18,450 nucleotides of DNA from Bacillota bacterium (GCA_021798855.1 JAJZBP010000014.1:1-18450), one strand, 5' to 3'; shown: positions 1 to 7,927, numbered from the stretch's first letter. Numbers and translations are program-made. The notes: generated by a model not told the origin, from the letters alone.

Positions 1-6
1 TGTGCA

Positions 7-1728
7 GTGGAATCATCCTTTGCTTTGGGGTGGAAACGGGTGTTTGGTCGTTGCCAGATCGATGAATTCATGGTCAGGATCCCCCTGCGCCGCAAGCTGT
101 TTTACCTAGCGGCGGCCGGTACGGTTGTTCTGGCCTTGGCGGTTGTGGTCGTCATCTCCCTCGTCTACAATGCGGTGTTTTTGCCGGTGGCGATCAATAA
201 AAACCTGGAAATGGGCGTGGAGATCGCCGCCATCGAAAACACACACCTGGGACAGGCCGTGGCGATTTTGGAGCGTTTTTCCCGGCGTTCGGGGATCACG
301 AATCCACTTCCGGGCAAGCTGTCGGTGGAACTGGCGTCGGACCTGCAGGTGGCCCCCTTTTTCCAGGGGATGTCGGTTTTCGGTCCGACCGGGCGGATGC
401 TGGCCATAGAACCAGTTGCGCCGTCCCTCATCGGGCGTAGCTTCCTTTTCCGTAGCTACGTCCGGCGGTCCCTGGCCACCGGGAAACCATTCGTGTCCCA
501 GGCCATTCGGGCCAAGACCGGCCAGTATATTACCGTTGTGGCGGTTCCCATCCTGGTGGGGGGGAGGGTGACCGGGGTATTGGCGGGCTCCATTCACTTG
601 GCCCAGCCCGGCAACTACCTCCATGTCGTCAACACCTTCGAGGGAACGGGCATGGTGCTGGTCCTGGACCGGGCCGGCGACGTCATATCGGCTCCACCGC
701 GGTCGGGTTTGCTCGGGCGGACCACCGAAGCGGTTTTCGCCTTGTCCGCCTCCCGCCTGGCGCAGGAGGTGAAGGCTTCCGGACGGAAAAAGACCTTTTC
801 CTTCGTTTGGCGGGATCGGACGTACCTTGGGCAGGCGATCTCCGTGCCCGTGGCCGGGTGGACGGTGCTGATCGCCCAGGGGAAGGATGAATTGATCGTA
901 CCTTTGGTGGACGGCATTTTGGCCATCCTTGGGGTGGCCGTTTTGGGGATCCTCCTGGCCGGCCTGGTGGGGGAGGTTTTCACCGACCGCTATGTGGTGA
1001 CGCCGGTCCTGCGAGCGGTCAGGGTGGCCAAGGACCTGGCCAAGGGGGACTTCAAGAGCCGGGCGCAGATCCATGCCGGACGGGACGAGCTGGCCCACTT
1101 GGTCTATGCCATCAACATCATGGCCGACAGCATCGAGCGGTTGACCGCCGCCCAGGAAGAAGCCCTGATGGACACGGTCACCCTGTTGGGGCGGGTGGTG
1201 GAGGTGAAGGATCAGGGAACGGAGGGACACTGCGAGCGGTTGGAGCATCTGGCGGCCAGGGTGGGAAGGCGTTTCGGTCTTTCCGCCGAAAACTTGCGCA
1301 ACCTGCGTTTTGCCGCGGTCCTCCACGATGTGGGCAAGGTGGGGGTGCGGGGAGAGATCCTGCGCAAAGCCGGGCCGCTGACCGAAGAGGAATGGGCACA
1401 GATCAAACGACACCCGGAGTTGGGCGAAAAGATCATCAGTGGGGCGTCCCACATGCGGGAGATCGCCAAGATTGTCGGCCAACACCAGGAGCGTTTCGAT
1501 GGAAAGGGGTATCCCAAAGGCTTGCGGGGGTCGGAAATCAGCCTGGAAGCCAGGATCGTGGCGGTGGTTGATTCCTTTGACGCCATGACCTCGGATCGCC
1601 CCTATCGGAGGGGTCTTTCCTGGTCGGAAGCCATCGAACGGCTGCGCCAAGGCGAGGGCACGCAATTCGACCCGGAGGTGGTGGGTGAGTTCCTGCTTGT
1701 ATTGGCGGAGGACGAATTCACCCCCTAA
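7..1728 (+). CDS. Membrane-bound HD-GYP sensor (Cache-like, HAMP, HD-GYP), c-di-GMP phosphodiesterase-like
   Basis: Likely an inner-membrane receptor that hydrolyses cyclic di-GMP in response to an extracytoplasmic signal. After a short N-terminus come a transmembrane helix (about residues 29-52), an extracellular dCache-like region (about 60-295), a second helix (about 303-325), a HAMP linker (about 327-380) and an HD-GYP domain (about 385-565). The HD pair is H440-D441 in LHDVGKVG, and the GYP is at 501-503 in FDGKGYPKGL. The usual His-His-Glu before the GYP reads His-Gln-Glu here, so one metal-site histidine is replaced. The start is uncertain. The frame is open to the window edge; GTG at 7, GTG at 40 (preceded by GGGGTGG) and ATG at 70 are candidates, and ATG 70 gives the tightest lead into the first helix but has no clear ribosome-binding site. 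Domain calls are confident; enzymatic activity is inferred. Confidence 0.88.
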   Translation: MESSFALGWKRVFGRCQIDEFMVRIPLRRKLFYLAAAGTVVLALAVVVVISLVYNAVFLPVAINKNLEMGVEIAAIENTHLGQAVAILERFSRRSGITNPLPGKLSVELASDLQVAPFFQGMSVFGPTGRMLAIEPVAPSLIGRSFLFRSYVRRSLATGKPFVSQAIRAKTGQYITVVAVPILVGGRVTGVLAGSIHLAQPGNYLHVVNTFEGTGMVLVLDRAGDVISAPPRSGLLGRTTEAVFALSASRLAQEVKASGRKKTFSFVWRDRTYLGQAISVPVAGWTVLIAQGKDELIVPLVDGILAILGVAVLGILLAGLVGEVFTDRYVVTPVLRAVRVAKDLAKGDFKSRAQIHAGRDELAHLVYAINIMADSIERLTAAQEEALMDTVTLLGRVVEVKDQGTEGHCERLEHLAARVGRRFGLSAENLRNLRFAAVLHDVGKVGVRGEILRKAGPLTEEEWAQIKRHPELGEKIISGASHMREIAKIVGQHQERFDGKGYPKGLRGSEISLEARIVAVVDSFDAMTSDRPYRRGLSWSEAIERLRQGEGTQFDPEVVGEFLLVLAEDEFTP

Positions 1729-1808
1729 CCCGTGCTCGAGTGGAAACCGGTGCCGACTCCGGCCACAGCCGGGAATTGATAATTGTGGGAACGGAAAGAA
1801 GGTTGGTC

Positions 1809-3371
1809 GTGCACCAAAGGGAAATGGTCGCCGTTTATGACACGACCTTGAGGGATGGGGCGCAGGGTTCCGGGGTTTCCTTTTCCCTGGAAGACAAGCT
1901 GCAGGTGACCCGGCGCCTTGCCCAATTGGGAGTGGCCTACGTCGAGGGAGGATGGCCGTCCTCAAACCCCAAGGATGCGGAATATTTCCGCCTGTGCCGC
2001 AGGATGGATTTGGGCGAGACCAGGCTGGCGGCTTTTGGCAGCACCCGTCGGGCCGGGAAAAAGGCGAGCGAAGACGGGAGCTTGCGCGGAATCCTGGCGG
2101 CGGAAACCGGGGTGGGAACCATCGTCGGCAAGTCTTCCGCTTTTCAGGTGCGGGAGGTGCTGGGGGTGTCGTTGGAGGAAAACCTGCGGATGATCGAGGA
2201 GTCGGTGGAATTCTTAAATCGGGAGGGCCTCGAAGTTTTCTTCGATGCGGAACATTTCTTCGATGGGTTCAGGGAGGATCCGGATTATGCCATCCTCACC
2301 CTGCGGGCGGCCGAGGCCGGAGGAGCGTCTGGGTTGGTTCTTTGCGATACGAGGGGCGGCTCCCTTCCTTGGCAGGTGGTCAAAGCAATCGTCAGGGTGC
2401 GGGATATTTGCCGGGTTCCCCTCGGGATCCACGCCCACAACGATGGGGGTCTGGCCGTGGCCAACACCTTGGTGGCCGTGAGGAAGGGAGTCGCCCAGGT
2501 ACAGGGGACGGTCAACGGGTACGGCGAACGTTGCGGCAATGCCAACCTGTGTTCCGTCATTCCCAACCTGGAACTGAAGCAGGGGGTGCGGTGTCTTCCG
2601 GAGGGCAGGCTGGCTCAACTGGCATCCCTCGCCCACTTCGTCAGCGAAATGGCCAATCTCCCCGCCGACGAATCCCAGCCCTTTGTGGGCGCCAACGCCT
2701 TCACCCATAAGGCCGGTCTGCACGTGGGCGCCGTCTTGAAGACGCCGACGGCTTACGAACATGTGGATCCGGCAACGGTCGGGGGCCGGCGGCGGGTGCC
2801 CGTTTCCGAGCTTTCGGGGAAGAGCAACCTGCTCTACAAAGCCCGGGAAGCCGGTCTGGAATTGGACAAGGAATCTCCGTCGACCACCCGCCTGTTGGAA
2901 AAAATAAAGGAATTGGAACACCAGGGATATCAATTCGAAGGCGCGGAAGCTTCCTTTGAGCTACTGGCCCGCAAGATCCTGGGAGTTCACCAGACCCTTT
3001 TCCAGGCGGAGGAATACAGGGTACTGGTGGAGCGCAAAGGCGGCATCGGGGTGGAAGCGACGGTCAAGGTTCGTGTTGGGGAGTTGGTTTTCCACACCGC
3101 CGCCGAGGGCAACGGGCCGGTCAACGCTTTGGACAACGCCTTGCGCAAAGCCCTTTTGGATTCGTTTCCACAGTTGAACAAAATTCGCCTGGCCGATTAT
3201 AAAGTACGGGTTCTGGAGGGCAAAGACGGGACCGGTGCCCGGGTCAGGGTCCTGATCGAGTCGAGCGATGAGCACGGCCATTGGAACACGGTGGGGGTTT
3301 CGACGGACATTTTGGAAGCGAGTTGGCTGGCTCTGGTGGATAGCCTGGAATACGGTCTTGGGTTGCGTTAA
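1809..3371 (+). CDS. cimA: (R)-citramalate synthase
   Basis: Condenses pyruvate with acetyl-CoA to (R)-citramalate, the first step of the threonine-independent route to 2-oxobutyrate and isoleucine. The N-terminal DRE-TIM barrel opens with DTTLRDGAQ (residues 11-19) and EGGWPSSNPKD, the signature of the Gram-positive citramalate synthase group rather than LeuA. The metal-binding HAHNDGG is at 208-214, followed by NGYGERCGNANL. The C-terminal third matches the LeuA-type allosteric and dimerisation domain, where isoleucine feedback would act. I chose GTG 1809 because AAGAAGG lies 6 nt upstream. The frame extends to GTG 1740, but that adds an atypical N-terminus, and ATG 1824 has its purine run too close. 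At 520 residues it has the normal family length. It lies 80 nt after the HD-GYP gene with no terminator seen between them; only a weak GATAAT (1778-1783) could be a -10 box. Confidence 0.93.
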   Translation: MHQREMVAVYDTTLRDGAQGSGVSFSLEDKLQVTRRLAQLGVAYVEGGWPSSNPKDAEYFRLCRRMDLGETRLAAFGSTRRAGKKASEDGSLRGILAAETGVGTIVGKSSAFQVREVLGVSLEENLRMIEESVEFLNREGLEVFFDAEHFFDGFREDPDYAILTLRAAEAGGASGLVLCDTRGGSLPWQVVKAIVRVRDICRVPLGIHAHNDGGLAVANTLVAVRKGVAQVQGTVNGYGERCGNANLCSVIPNLELKQGVRCLPEGRLAQLASLAHFVSEMANLPADESQPFVGANAFTHKAGLHVGAVLKTPTAYEHVDPATVGGRRRVPVSELSGKSNLLYKAREAGLELDKESPSTTRLLEKIKELEHQGYQFEGAEASFELLARKILGVHQTLFQAEEYRVLVERKGGIGVEATVKVRVGELVFHTAAEGNGPVNALDNALRKALLDSFPQLNKIRLADYKVRVLEGKDGTGARVRVLIESSDEHGHWNTVGVSTDILEASWLALVDSLEYGLGLR

Positions 3372-3436
3372 AGCCGTCACCTGATCCCTTTGCTGTCGTG
3401 CGCGGTTGATTTCTGATAACCATGGACGGCCCCCAT

Positions 3437-3458
3437 CCACCCCTTCACCTCGGGGTGG
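3437..3458 (+). other. GC-rich stem-loop downstream of cimA
   Basis: CCACCCC (3437-3443) pairs with GGGGTGG (3452-3458) around an 8-nt loop, 66 nt after the cimA stop. There is no T-run after it, so it is at best an imperfect terminator or a 3'-end stabiliser for the cimA transcript. The rest of 3372-3504 holds no recognisable gene. Confidence 0.35.
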
Positions 3459-3504
3459 CCTTGAAGCCATCGCCGTGCCCGTCAAACTTCCGAACTTGGA
3501 ATTA

Positions 3505-3533
3505 TTGACAGGTTCAGGAAGATGATTTAGAAT
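3505..3533 (+). promoter_or_regulatory. Sigma-A-type promoter upstream of the glycosyltransferase
   Basis: TTGACA (3505-3510), a 17-nt spacer, and TAGAAT (3528-3533) make a near-consensus vegetative promoter. Transcription would start near 3540. It is the only convincing promoter between cimA and the glycosyltransferase, and it lies upstream of an intrinsic terminator, so readthrough would be needed to express the downstream genes. Confidence 0.72.
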
Positions 3534-3561
3534 AATAAAGAGGCTTTCCAAAGCCAAAAAT

Positions 3562-3600
3562 TCGGTTCTGAAGAAGTTCTTCATTGGAACCGATTTTTTT
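3562..3600 (+). terminator. Intrinsic terminator or attenuator in the glycosyltransferase leader
   Basis: TCGGTTC (3562-3568) pairs with GAACCGA (3587-3593). The stem continues as TGAAG with CTTCA (3569-3573 and 3579-3583), with an AAGTT loop and a three-base bulge on the 3' side. Seven T residues follow (3594-3600). A smaller hairpin, GGCTTT with AAAGCC (3542-3555), lies between the predicted transcription start and this terminator. A minus-strand reading also gives a short T-run (five), but no minus-strand gene ends here. Confidence 0.75.
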
Positions 3601-3670
3601 CCCTGTTCGGGGGATATCCTAATGTGTAGATTGAGAAGGTTGGGTTTCGCAAAAGGAAGCGGGTGGAAAA

Positions 3671-4843
3671 ATGTTTGCCGTTCAACTCAGCACCTACGTT
3701 CCCCGAGAATGCGGCATAGCCACTTTCGCCGCCGACCTGACCGAGGCTTTGGATGGGCAGGACGTCATGGAACCGGTAAGGGTGGCGGCCATGGACGATG
3801 GCCAAAAACGGGAATATCCGGACCGCGTTTATTGGAAGGTTGCCGAGGAAGAACGGGGAGCCTACCGGGAGACGGCCGCCATGGTCAATGAATCCGGTGC
3901 CGCCCTGGTCAACATTCAACACGAGTTTGGTATTTACGGCGGTGAGGATGGGGAATATCTCGTGGAATTCCTGCGGGAGTTGCACGAACCGGTGGTCACC
4001 ACCCTGCACACCGTGTTGGCAAAACCAACCGCCGGTCAATTGGCGGTAACCGGGGAAATCGCCCGGCGCAGCCGTTACCTGGTGGTTATGAGCCAACGGG
4101 CGCTGTCCTTTCTCGTTGCCCTCGGCATTGACAGGAGTAAAATGGTGGTGATCCCCCACGGTGTTCCCCAGGCTCCGGCGTGGTCACGTGGGCAATTGCG
4201 CAACGGCCTGGGGTTGGGGGGGCGCAAGGTTTTCCTCACCTTCGGTCTGCTGAGCCCCGGCAAAGGGCTGGAATACGTCTTACAGGCGATCCCCTGGGTG
4301 GCGGCGCGCCACCCGGATGTTCTTTACCTGATTGCGGGGGAGACCCATCCCAAGGAACGACGTTTCGGCGACTACCGCCGGTACCTGCAGGACAGGGTGC
4401 GGGAACTGGGGATCGAAAACCACGTTCGTTTTGATCCGGTTTATTTGAGCAAGAAGCGGCTGATGGAATATCTGGTGGCCAGCGACACTGTGATCACCCC
4501 CTACCTGGGCGTGGAACAGATCGTCAGCGGAACTTTAACCTATGCCCTGGGCTTCGGCAAAGCCGTGATCTCGACCCGTTATCATTACGCCACGGAGAGC
4601 CTCCGTGGCGGAAAGGGCCTGCTGGTTGATTTCCGCAGCGCCGTCGGTATCGCCAAGGCCATGAACCGTCTTTGTGCCAATCCCACCCTGCAACGCAAGT
4701 TGGAAGCAAGAGCATATGATCTGGGCCGGCATTTCACTTGGCCCAAGGTCTCCCTTAGCTATCTCGACCTTTATCAGGAGATCGCTTCGGAAAACGTCCG
4801 CCCGAGGAAATACGCGGAGGGAGTAAGTATTGTCAAAGGGTAA
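3671..4843 (+). CDS. GT4-family glycosyltransferase (GT-B fold)
   Basis: A retaining, nucleotide-sugar-dependent glycosyltransferase of the GT4 group; donor and acceptor cannot be read from the sequence. The N-terminal Rossmann half has the sugar-acceptor loop CGIATFAADL (14-23) and NIQHEFGIYGG (81-91). The C-terminal half begins after IPHGV (161-165), has the nucleotide-binding segment FGLLSPGKGLEY (191-202), and the late region PYLGVEQIVSGTLTYALG (277-294) with the conserved glutamate E282. No transmembrane helix or signal peptide is visible, so it is cytoplasmic or membrane-peripheral. ATG 3671 is preceded by GGTGG (about 4 nt away) and by AAAGGAAG further up. Its 3' end overlaps the next gene by 14 nt. 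In other bacteria the same two modules occur fused in one polypeptide (from memory of the family), so the pair probably acts together on one glycan. Confidence 0.88.
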   Translation: MFAVQLSTYVPRECGIATFAADLTEALDGQDVMEPVRVAAMDDGQKREYPDRVYWKVAEEERGAYRETAAMVNESGAALVNIQHEFGIYGGEDGEYLVEFLRELHEPVVTTLHTVLAKPTAGQLAVTGEIARRSRYLVVMSQRALSFLVALGIDRSKMVVIPHGVPQAPAWSRGQLRNGLGLGGRKVFLTFGLLSPGKGLEYVLQAIPWVAARHPDVLYLIAGETHPKERRFGDYRRYLQDRVRELGIENHVRFDPVYLSKKRLMEYLVASDTVITPYLGVEQIVSGTLTYALGFGKAVISTRYHYATESLRGGKGLLVDFRSAVGIAKAMNRLCANPTLQRKLEARAYDLGRHFTWPKVSLSYLDLYQEIASENVRPRKYAEGVSIVKG

Positions 4844-5936
4844 AGAAAAAACGGCGGAGTTCGAAACCGAACCGAACCTGGCCCACCTGCGCCGGTTAAG
4901 CGACGACACCGGGTTGATTCAACACGCCTTTTACACCCTGCCGGACCGATCGACGGGCTACACGACCGACGATAACGCCAGGGCGCTGTTGGTGACTCTG
5001 GAAGCCTTCCGTCTTCACGGGAATGAAGTGGCCAGGAGGCTTGCCGATACCTACCTGTCCTTCCTGAGGTGGGTCCACAACGGACGCGGAAAGTACCGTA
5101 ACTTTTTGGCCTATGATCGTTCCTTTTTGGACGAGGAGGGGTCCGAAGATTGCTTTGGGCGCGCCTTTTGGGCGCTGGGGGCCGCCGCCGGGCGCTATCC
5201 GGAAACAGGTGGCCGGCAGGCCGCATCCGAGCTTTTTTGGGCTTCCTTTCCCCACGTGGCGGGTCTGGATTCCCTGCGGGGCAGGGCTTTGGCTGCCAGG
5301 GGCCTGTTGGAGATGGCGAACGGGTCGGCCCAGGGGGCCGGCCAAGCCAGAGAGAGATTGCGGGAGTCGGCCGACGGTCTGATTGCCAGTTACCAAGCAA
5401 CGGCCGGCCGGGGGTGGCATTGGTACGAGAACATCATCGCCTACGACAACGCGGCCATTCCTCTCAGCTTGTTGCTGGCTTACGAGACCTTTGGATGCCG
5501 GACCTACCTCAAGATCGCCCGGGAGAGTTTGGATTTCCTTTTGGCCGGTCAACTCGGGGAATGTTTTCAACCGGTGGGTAACCGTGGTTGGTGGGTGCGA
5601 GGTGGCCGACCGGCCTTTTACGACCAGCAACCCATCGAGGCTGGCAGCACCTTGGAAGCCTGTCTGGTGGCCTTTCGCCTGACCGGGAAAAAGGAATACC
5701 TGGAAACGGCCCGGCTGGTGGGGGATTGGTTCACCGGGAAAAACGTGGCCGGTAAGTCTCTCTACGATCCGGTGACCGGAGGTTGCCGGGATGGAATACA
5801 CCCCGAGGGGATGAACCAGAACCAAGGGGCGGAATCCCTATTGGCCTATCTATGGTCGCGTCTGGTCATGGTCAAGGAGAGGGAGGCCTTGGGGATGGGA
5901 GGCGAATCCGGGGGAGAGGGCGGCACCGTTTCCTGA
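4830..5936 (+). CDS. Six-hairpin (alpha/alpha)6 glycosidase-like protein paired with the glycosyltransferase
   Basis: A 368-residue cytoplasmic protein resembling the C-terminal module of long bacterial GT4 proteins. The N-terminal signature is LRRLSDDTGLIQHA (20-33) followed by GYTTDDNARAL (43-53), with repeated helical hairpins afterwards. Aromatic and acidic residues that could line a sugar cleft include WHWYENIIAYDNA (196-208) and, near the end, HPEGMNQNQGAES (325-337). These resemble six-hairpin glycosidases, but I cannot identify a catalytic acid with certainty, and substrate and activity are unknown. TTG 4830 is the start because GGAGGG lies 7 nt upstream; the 14-nt overlap with the glycosyltransferase implies translational coupling. 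The C-terminus is a Gly/Glu-rich tail. The 64 nt to the convergent nitroreductase hold only a weak hairpin (ACCGT with ACGGT) and no T-run. Confidence 0.72.
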   Translation: MSKGKEKTAEFETEPNLAHLRRLSDDTGLIQHAFYTLPDRSTGYTTDDNARALLVTLEAFRLHGNEVARRLADTYLSFLRWVHNGRGKYRNFLAYDRSFLDEEGSEDCFGRAFWALGAAAGRYPETGGRQAASELFWASFPHVAGLDSLRGRALAARGLLEMANGSAQGAGQARERLRESADGLIASYQATAGRGWHWYENIIAYDNAAIPLSLLLAYETFGCRTYLKIARESLDFLLAGQLGECFQPVGNRGWWVRGGRPAFYDQQPIEAGSTLEACLVAFRLTGKKEYLETARLVGDWFTGKNVAGKSLYDPVTGGCRDGIHPEGMNQNQGAESLLAYLWSRLVMVKEREALGMGGESGGEGGTVS

Positions 5937-6000
5937 CGGTACGCCGATGAGGCAATTCGGGCAGGATGACGTTGGTTGACCACACCGCATTGACTCCCGG

Positions 6001-6642
6001 TTATCCCAAGCGGCGGACCAAGGCTTCATGGGATCGCCGCGGGGGAGGTTTGCTCTGCTCCTCCGGATAGCCAAGGCACACCAAGGCGATCAGGTGTTTT
6101 TCGGGGACGATTCCCAAGACCGGTTTCAATGTCCGTTCGTGGAACAGAGTGAACCAAAGACTGCCCAGACCAAGGAAATGGGCGGAAAGGAGCATGTTTT
6201 GGACGGCGGCGGCACTTGCGTATTTATAGCCGTCGTTTCGTCCTTCGGCGCCGTCCGGAGTTTGCCTTGGATCGGCGGCAACGGCCACGATCACCGGTAC
6301 CTGTTCCAAGAAACTGGTATCGTAGGTGGCGGCATCCGGCGGAAACTTGCTCTCCCCCCACCCCATGGCATCCAGGGGATGCAATTGCAGATAACTCAAT
6401 GGCGTCAAGCGAAAACCGCTGATCTCGTAAAGGTGGTATTTCAGGGCCAGGTCGGCGTTTTCCCTGATCTTGCGGCGCAGGTTTGAACCGGCGACGACGC
6501 CGAATTCCCACGGTTGGGAGTTGCCGGGGGAAGGAGCCCAGGCGCCGGCCTCCAGCACCAGGTTGATTTTGCCGTCTTCCACGGGACGGGTGGAAAAACG
6601 ACGGCAACTGCGGCGGCTGCGGATGGCTTCCAAAACGTCCAC
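6001..6642 (-). CDS. Nitroreductase-family flavoprotein
   Basis: An FMN-dependent NAD(P)H oxidoreductase of the nitroreductase fold, probably a cytoplasmic dimer. The N-terminal phosphate-binding RSRRSCRRF (8-16) and the flavin-contacting APSPGNSQPWEF (36-47) are typical, as are AAAVQNMLLSAHFLGLGSLW in the middle and the VCLGYP near the end. At 213 residues it has normal length. The physiological substrate cannot be deduced: such proteins reduce quinones, nitro compounds or flavins. GTG at 6642 is chosen because AGGAGG lies 9 nt upstream, partly within the 13-nt gap after the receiver-FNT gene, so the two genes form one operon. It is convergent with the glycosidase-like gene. Confidence 0.87.
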   Translation of the reverse strand: MDVLEAIRSRRSCRRFSTRPVEDGKINLVLEAGAWAPSPGNSQPWEFGVVAGSNLRRKIRENADLALKYHLYEISGFRLTPLSYLQLHPLDAMGWGESKFPPDAATYDTSFLEQVPVIVAVAADPRQTPDGAEGRNDGYKYASAAAVQNMLLSAHFLGLGSLWFTLFHERTLKPVLGIVPEKHLIALVCLGYPEEQSKPPPRRSHEALVRRLG

Positions 6643-6655
6643 TTGGTCCGTCCTC

Positions 6656-7927
6656 CTAAAGGGTATCTTCCGTGGAGGCCAGATCCGCTCCCCTGTCCCC
6701 CAGGTATTGTCTGGGCCGCCGGAAGATCTCTTCGATTTTCAAAACCTGCAGATATTGGAACATGGTAACGAAGACGGTGCCGCCGATCATGTTGCCCAAG
6801 GTGGTAGGAATGAAGAAATTGACAAACCAGTTTCCGTAGGTGATCCCGGACCCGCGGTTGATGGAGAAGAAGATTTCCGTGGAATTGACCACCACGTGGT
6901 TGAAACCGTTCAGGCTGATCAGAAAACCGACGCACCAGATGATCACGATCTTCGCGGTGGTGCCGCGGCTGGCTATGATCAGCCAGGTCATCAAGGTGAT
7001 CAGCCAACCGCCGAAGAGTCCGCTCAGTACCGTGGAGGTGAAATCGCCGTCAACCTTGGAACGGGCCAGTTCCAGCATGTGCTGAGTGGCGGCCGGGCCG
7101 ACGATCTGGGGGCTGCGGGAAAGCAAAAAGGAAAAAAGCAGGGCACCCAGGAGGTTGCCCGCGAGGGTGAGAGCCCACAGGCGGAGGATTTGCCGCAGCT
7201 TGCCTTTGCCGGCCAACACCGCCGTGATCGGCACCAGGAAATTTTCGGTGAACAGTTCGCTTTTACCGATGGCCAGGAAAATGAAACCGATGGGAAAGAA
7301 GACGGCGCCGACCACGTCCGCGCCCGAACCGAGGAGTGGTTGGAAGGCTCCCGTGGTGACCGCAGCCGCCAGGGCACCGAAAGTTACGTTCATCCCGGCG
7401 ATGAAACCGGAAGTGATCATTTCCAAGCTGCGCCGGCTCAGGCGTCCCTGGCCGACGTGGACCGCGGCCTGGAAAATCTCCGGCGGTTCCGCCCCCATGG
7501 GTGATTCTCCCGCTTCGGCTTGCCGCAAGACCTTGCGGATGTCGCCTAAGACCTCGACCAGGACGTTGCTTTTTTCGGGGCGCAGGTGTGGGGCGAGTTC
7601 CTGCCGGATCAATTCCCGCAGCGGCGCCAAAAAGGTGTCCACCGCCGGAACGGTTTCCCCGCGGCAGTGTTGGAGGGCCTCCTTGCCGTTGAAAAGCAGG
7701 ATCGGAGCGGTCACGCCCTCGGCTCGCAGTTCGCGGCCGAGGGCTTCGCCGGCACCGGCGGGGAGAAGCGAATCCAAAAGTATTAAATGATAATCCCTGC
7801 CGGCCCCGAGCATTTGCCTGCATCCGTATCCGTTGCCGACCGAATCAATTTGGTGGCCGTCATTGGTCAGGTTTTCGCCGATCAACTGGGCCAGGCATGG
7901 GTTGTCTTCCACCATAAGGACGCGCAC
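6656..7927 (-). CDS. Receiver domain fused to a formate/nitrite-family (FNT) channel
   Basis: One uninterrupted 423-residue frame joins two families not normally fused. Residues 1-103 are a CheY-like receiver: acidic pair E7-D8, phospho-acceptor D52 in LILLDSLLP, but N80 where Thr/Ser is usual and A101-P102 where Lys-Pro is usual. A linker (about 104-165) leads into six hydrophobic segments of the FNT fold: GKSELFTENFLVP (221-233), like the ELFTGN motif of FocA/NirC; GFNHVVVNSTE (341-351), with H344 matching the central pore histidine; and TLGNMIGG (376-383). FNT channels pass formate, nitrite, hydrosulfide or lactate. The motif variants look closer to the YfdC-like branch, so the substrate is open. 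GTG 7927 follows AGAAGGG by 8 nt. The gene is divergent from the diguanylate cyclase and 13 nt upstream of the nitroreductase. A possible minus-strand -10 (TATAAC, 7969-7964) has no clear -35. Confidence 0.86.
   Translation of the reverse strand: MRVLMVEDNPCLAQLIGENLTNDGHQIDSVGNGYGCRQMLGAGRDYHLILLDSLLPAGAGEALGRELRAEGVTAPILLFNGKEALQHCRGETVPAVDTFLAPLRELIRQELAPHLRPEKSNVLVEVLGDIRKVLRQAEAGESPMGAEPPEIFQAAVHVGQGRLSRRSLEMITSGFIAGMNVTFGALAAAVTTGAFQPLLGSGADVVGAVFFPIGFIFLAIGKSELFTENFLVPITAVLAGKGKLRQILRLWALTLAGNLLGALLFSFLLSRSPQIVGPAATQHMLELARSKVDGDFTSTVLSGLFGGWLITLMTWLIIASRGTTAKIVIIWCVGFLISLNGFNHVVVNSTEIFFSINRGSGITYGNWFVNFFIPTTLGNMIGGTVFVTMFQYLQVLKIEEIFRRPRQYLGDRGADLASTEDTL

Noticed and set aside
1740..1808. 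N-terminal extension of citramalate synthase to GTG 1740
   Set aside because: The added residues do not resemble the family N-terminus, and AAGAAGG marks GTG 1809.
106..1965. Very long minus-strand open frame (619 codons) opposite the HD-GYP gene, and similar long antisense frames elsewhere
   Set aside because: Its translation is Pro/Gly/His/Arg-rich low-complexity sequence with no family motif, as expected antisense to a high-GC gene.
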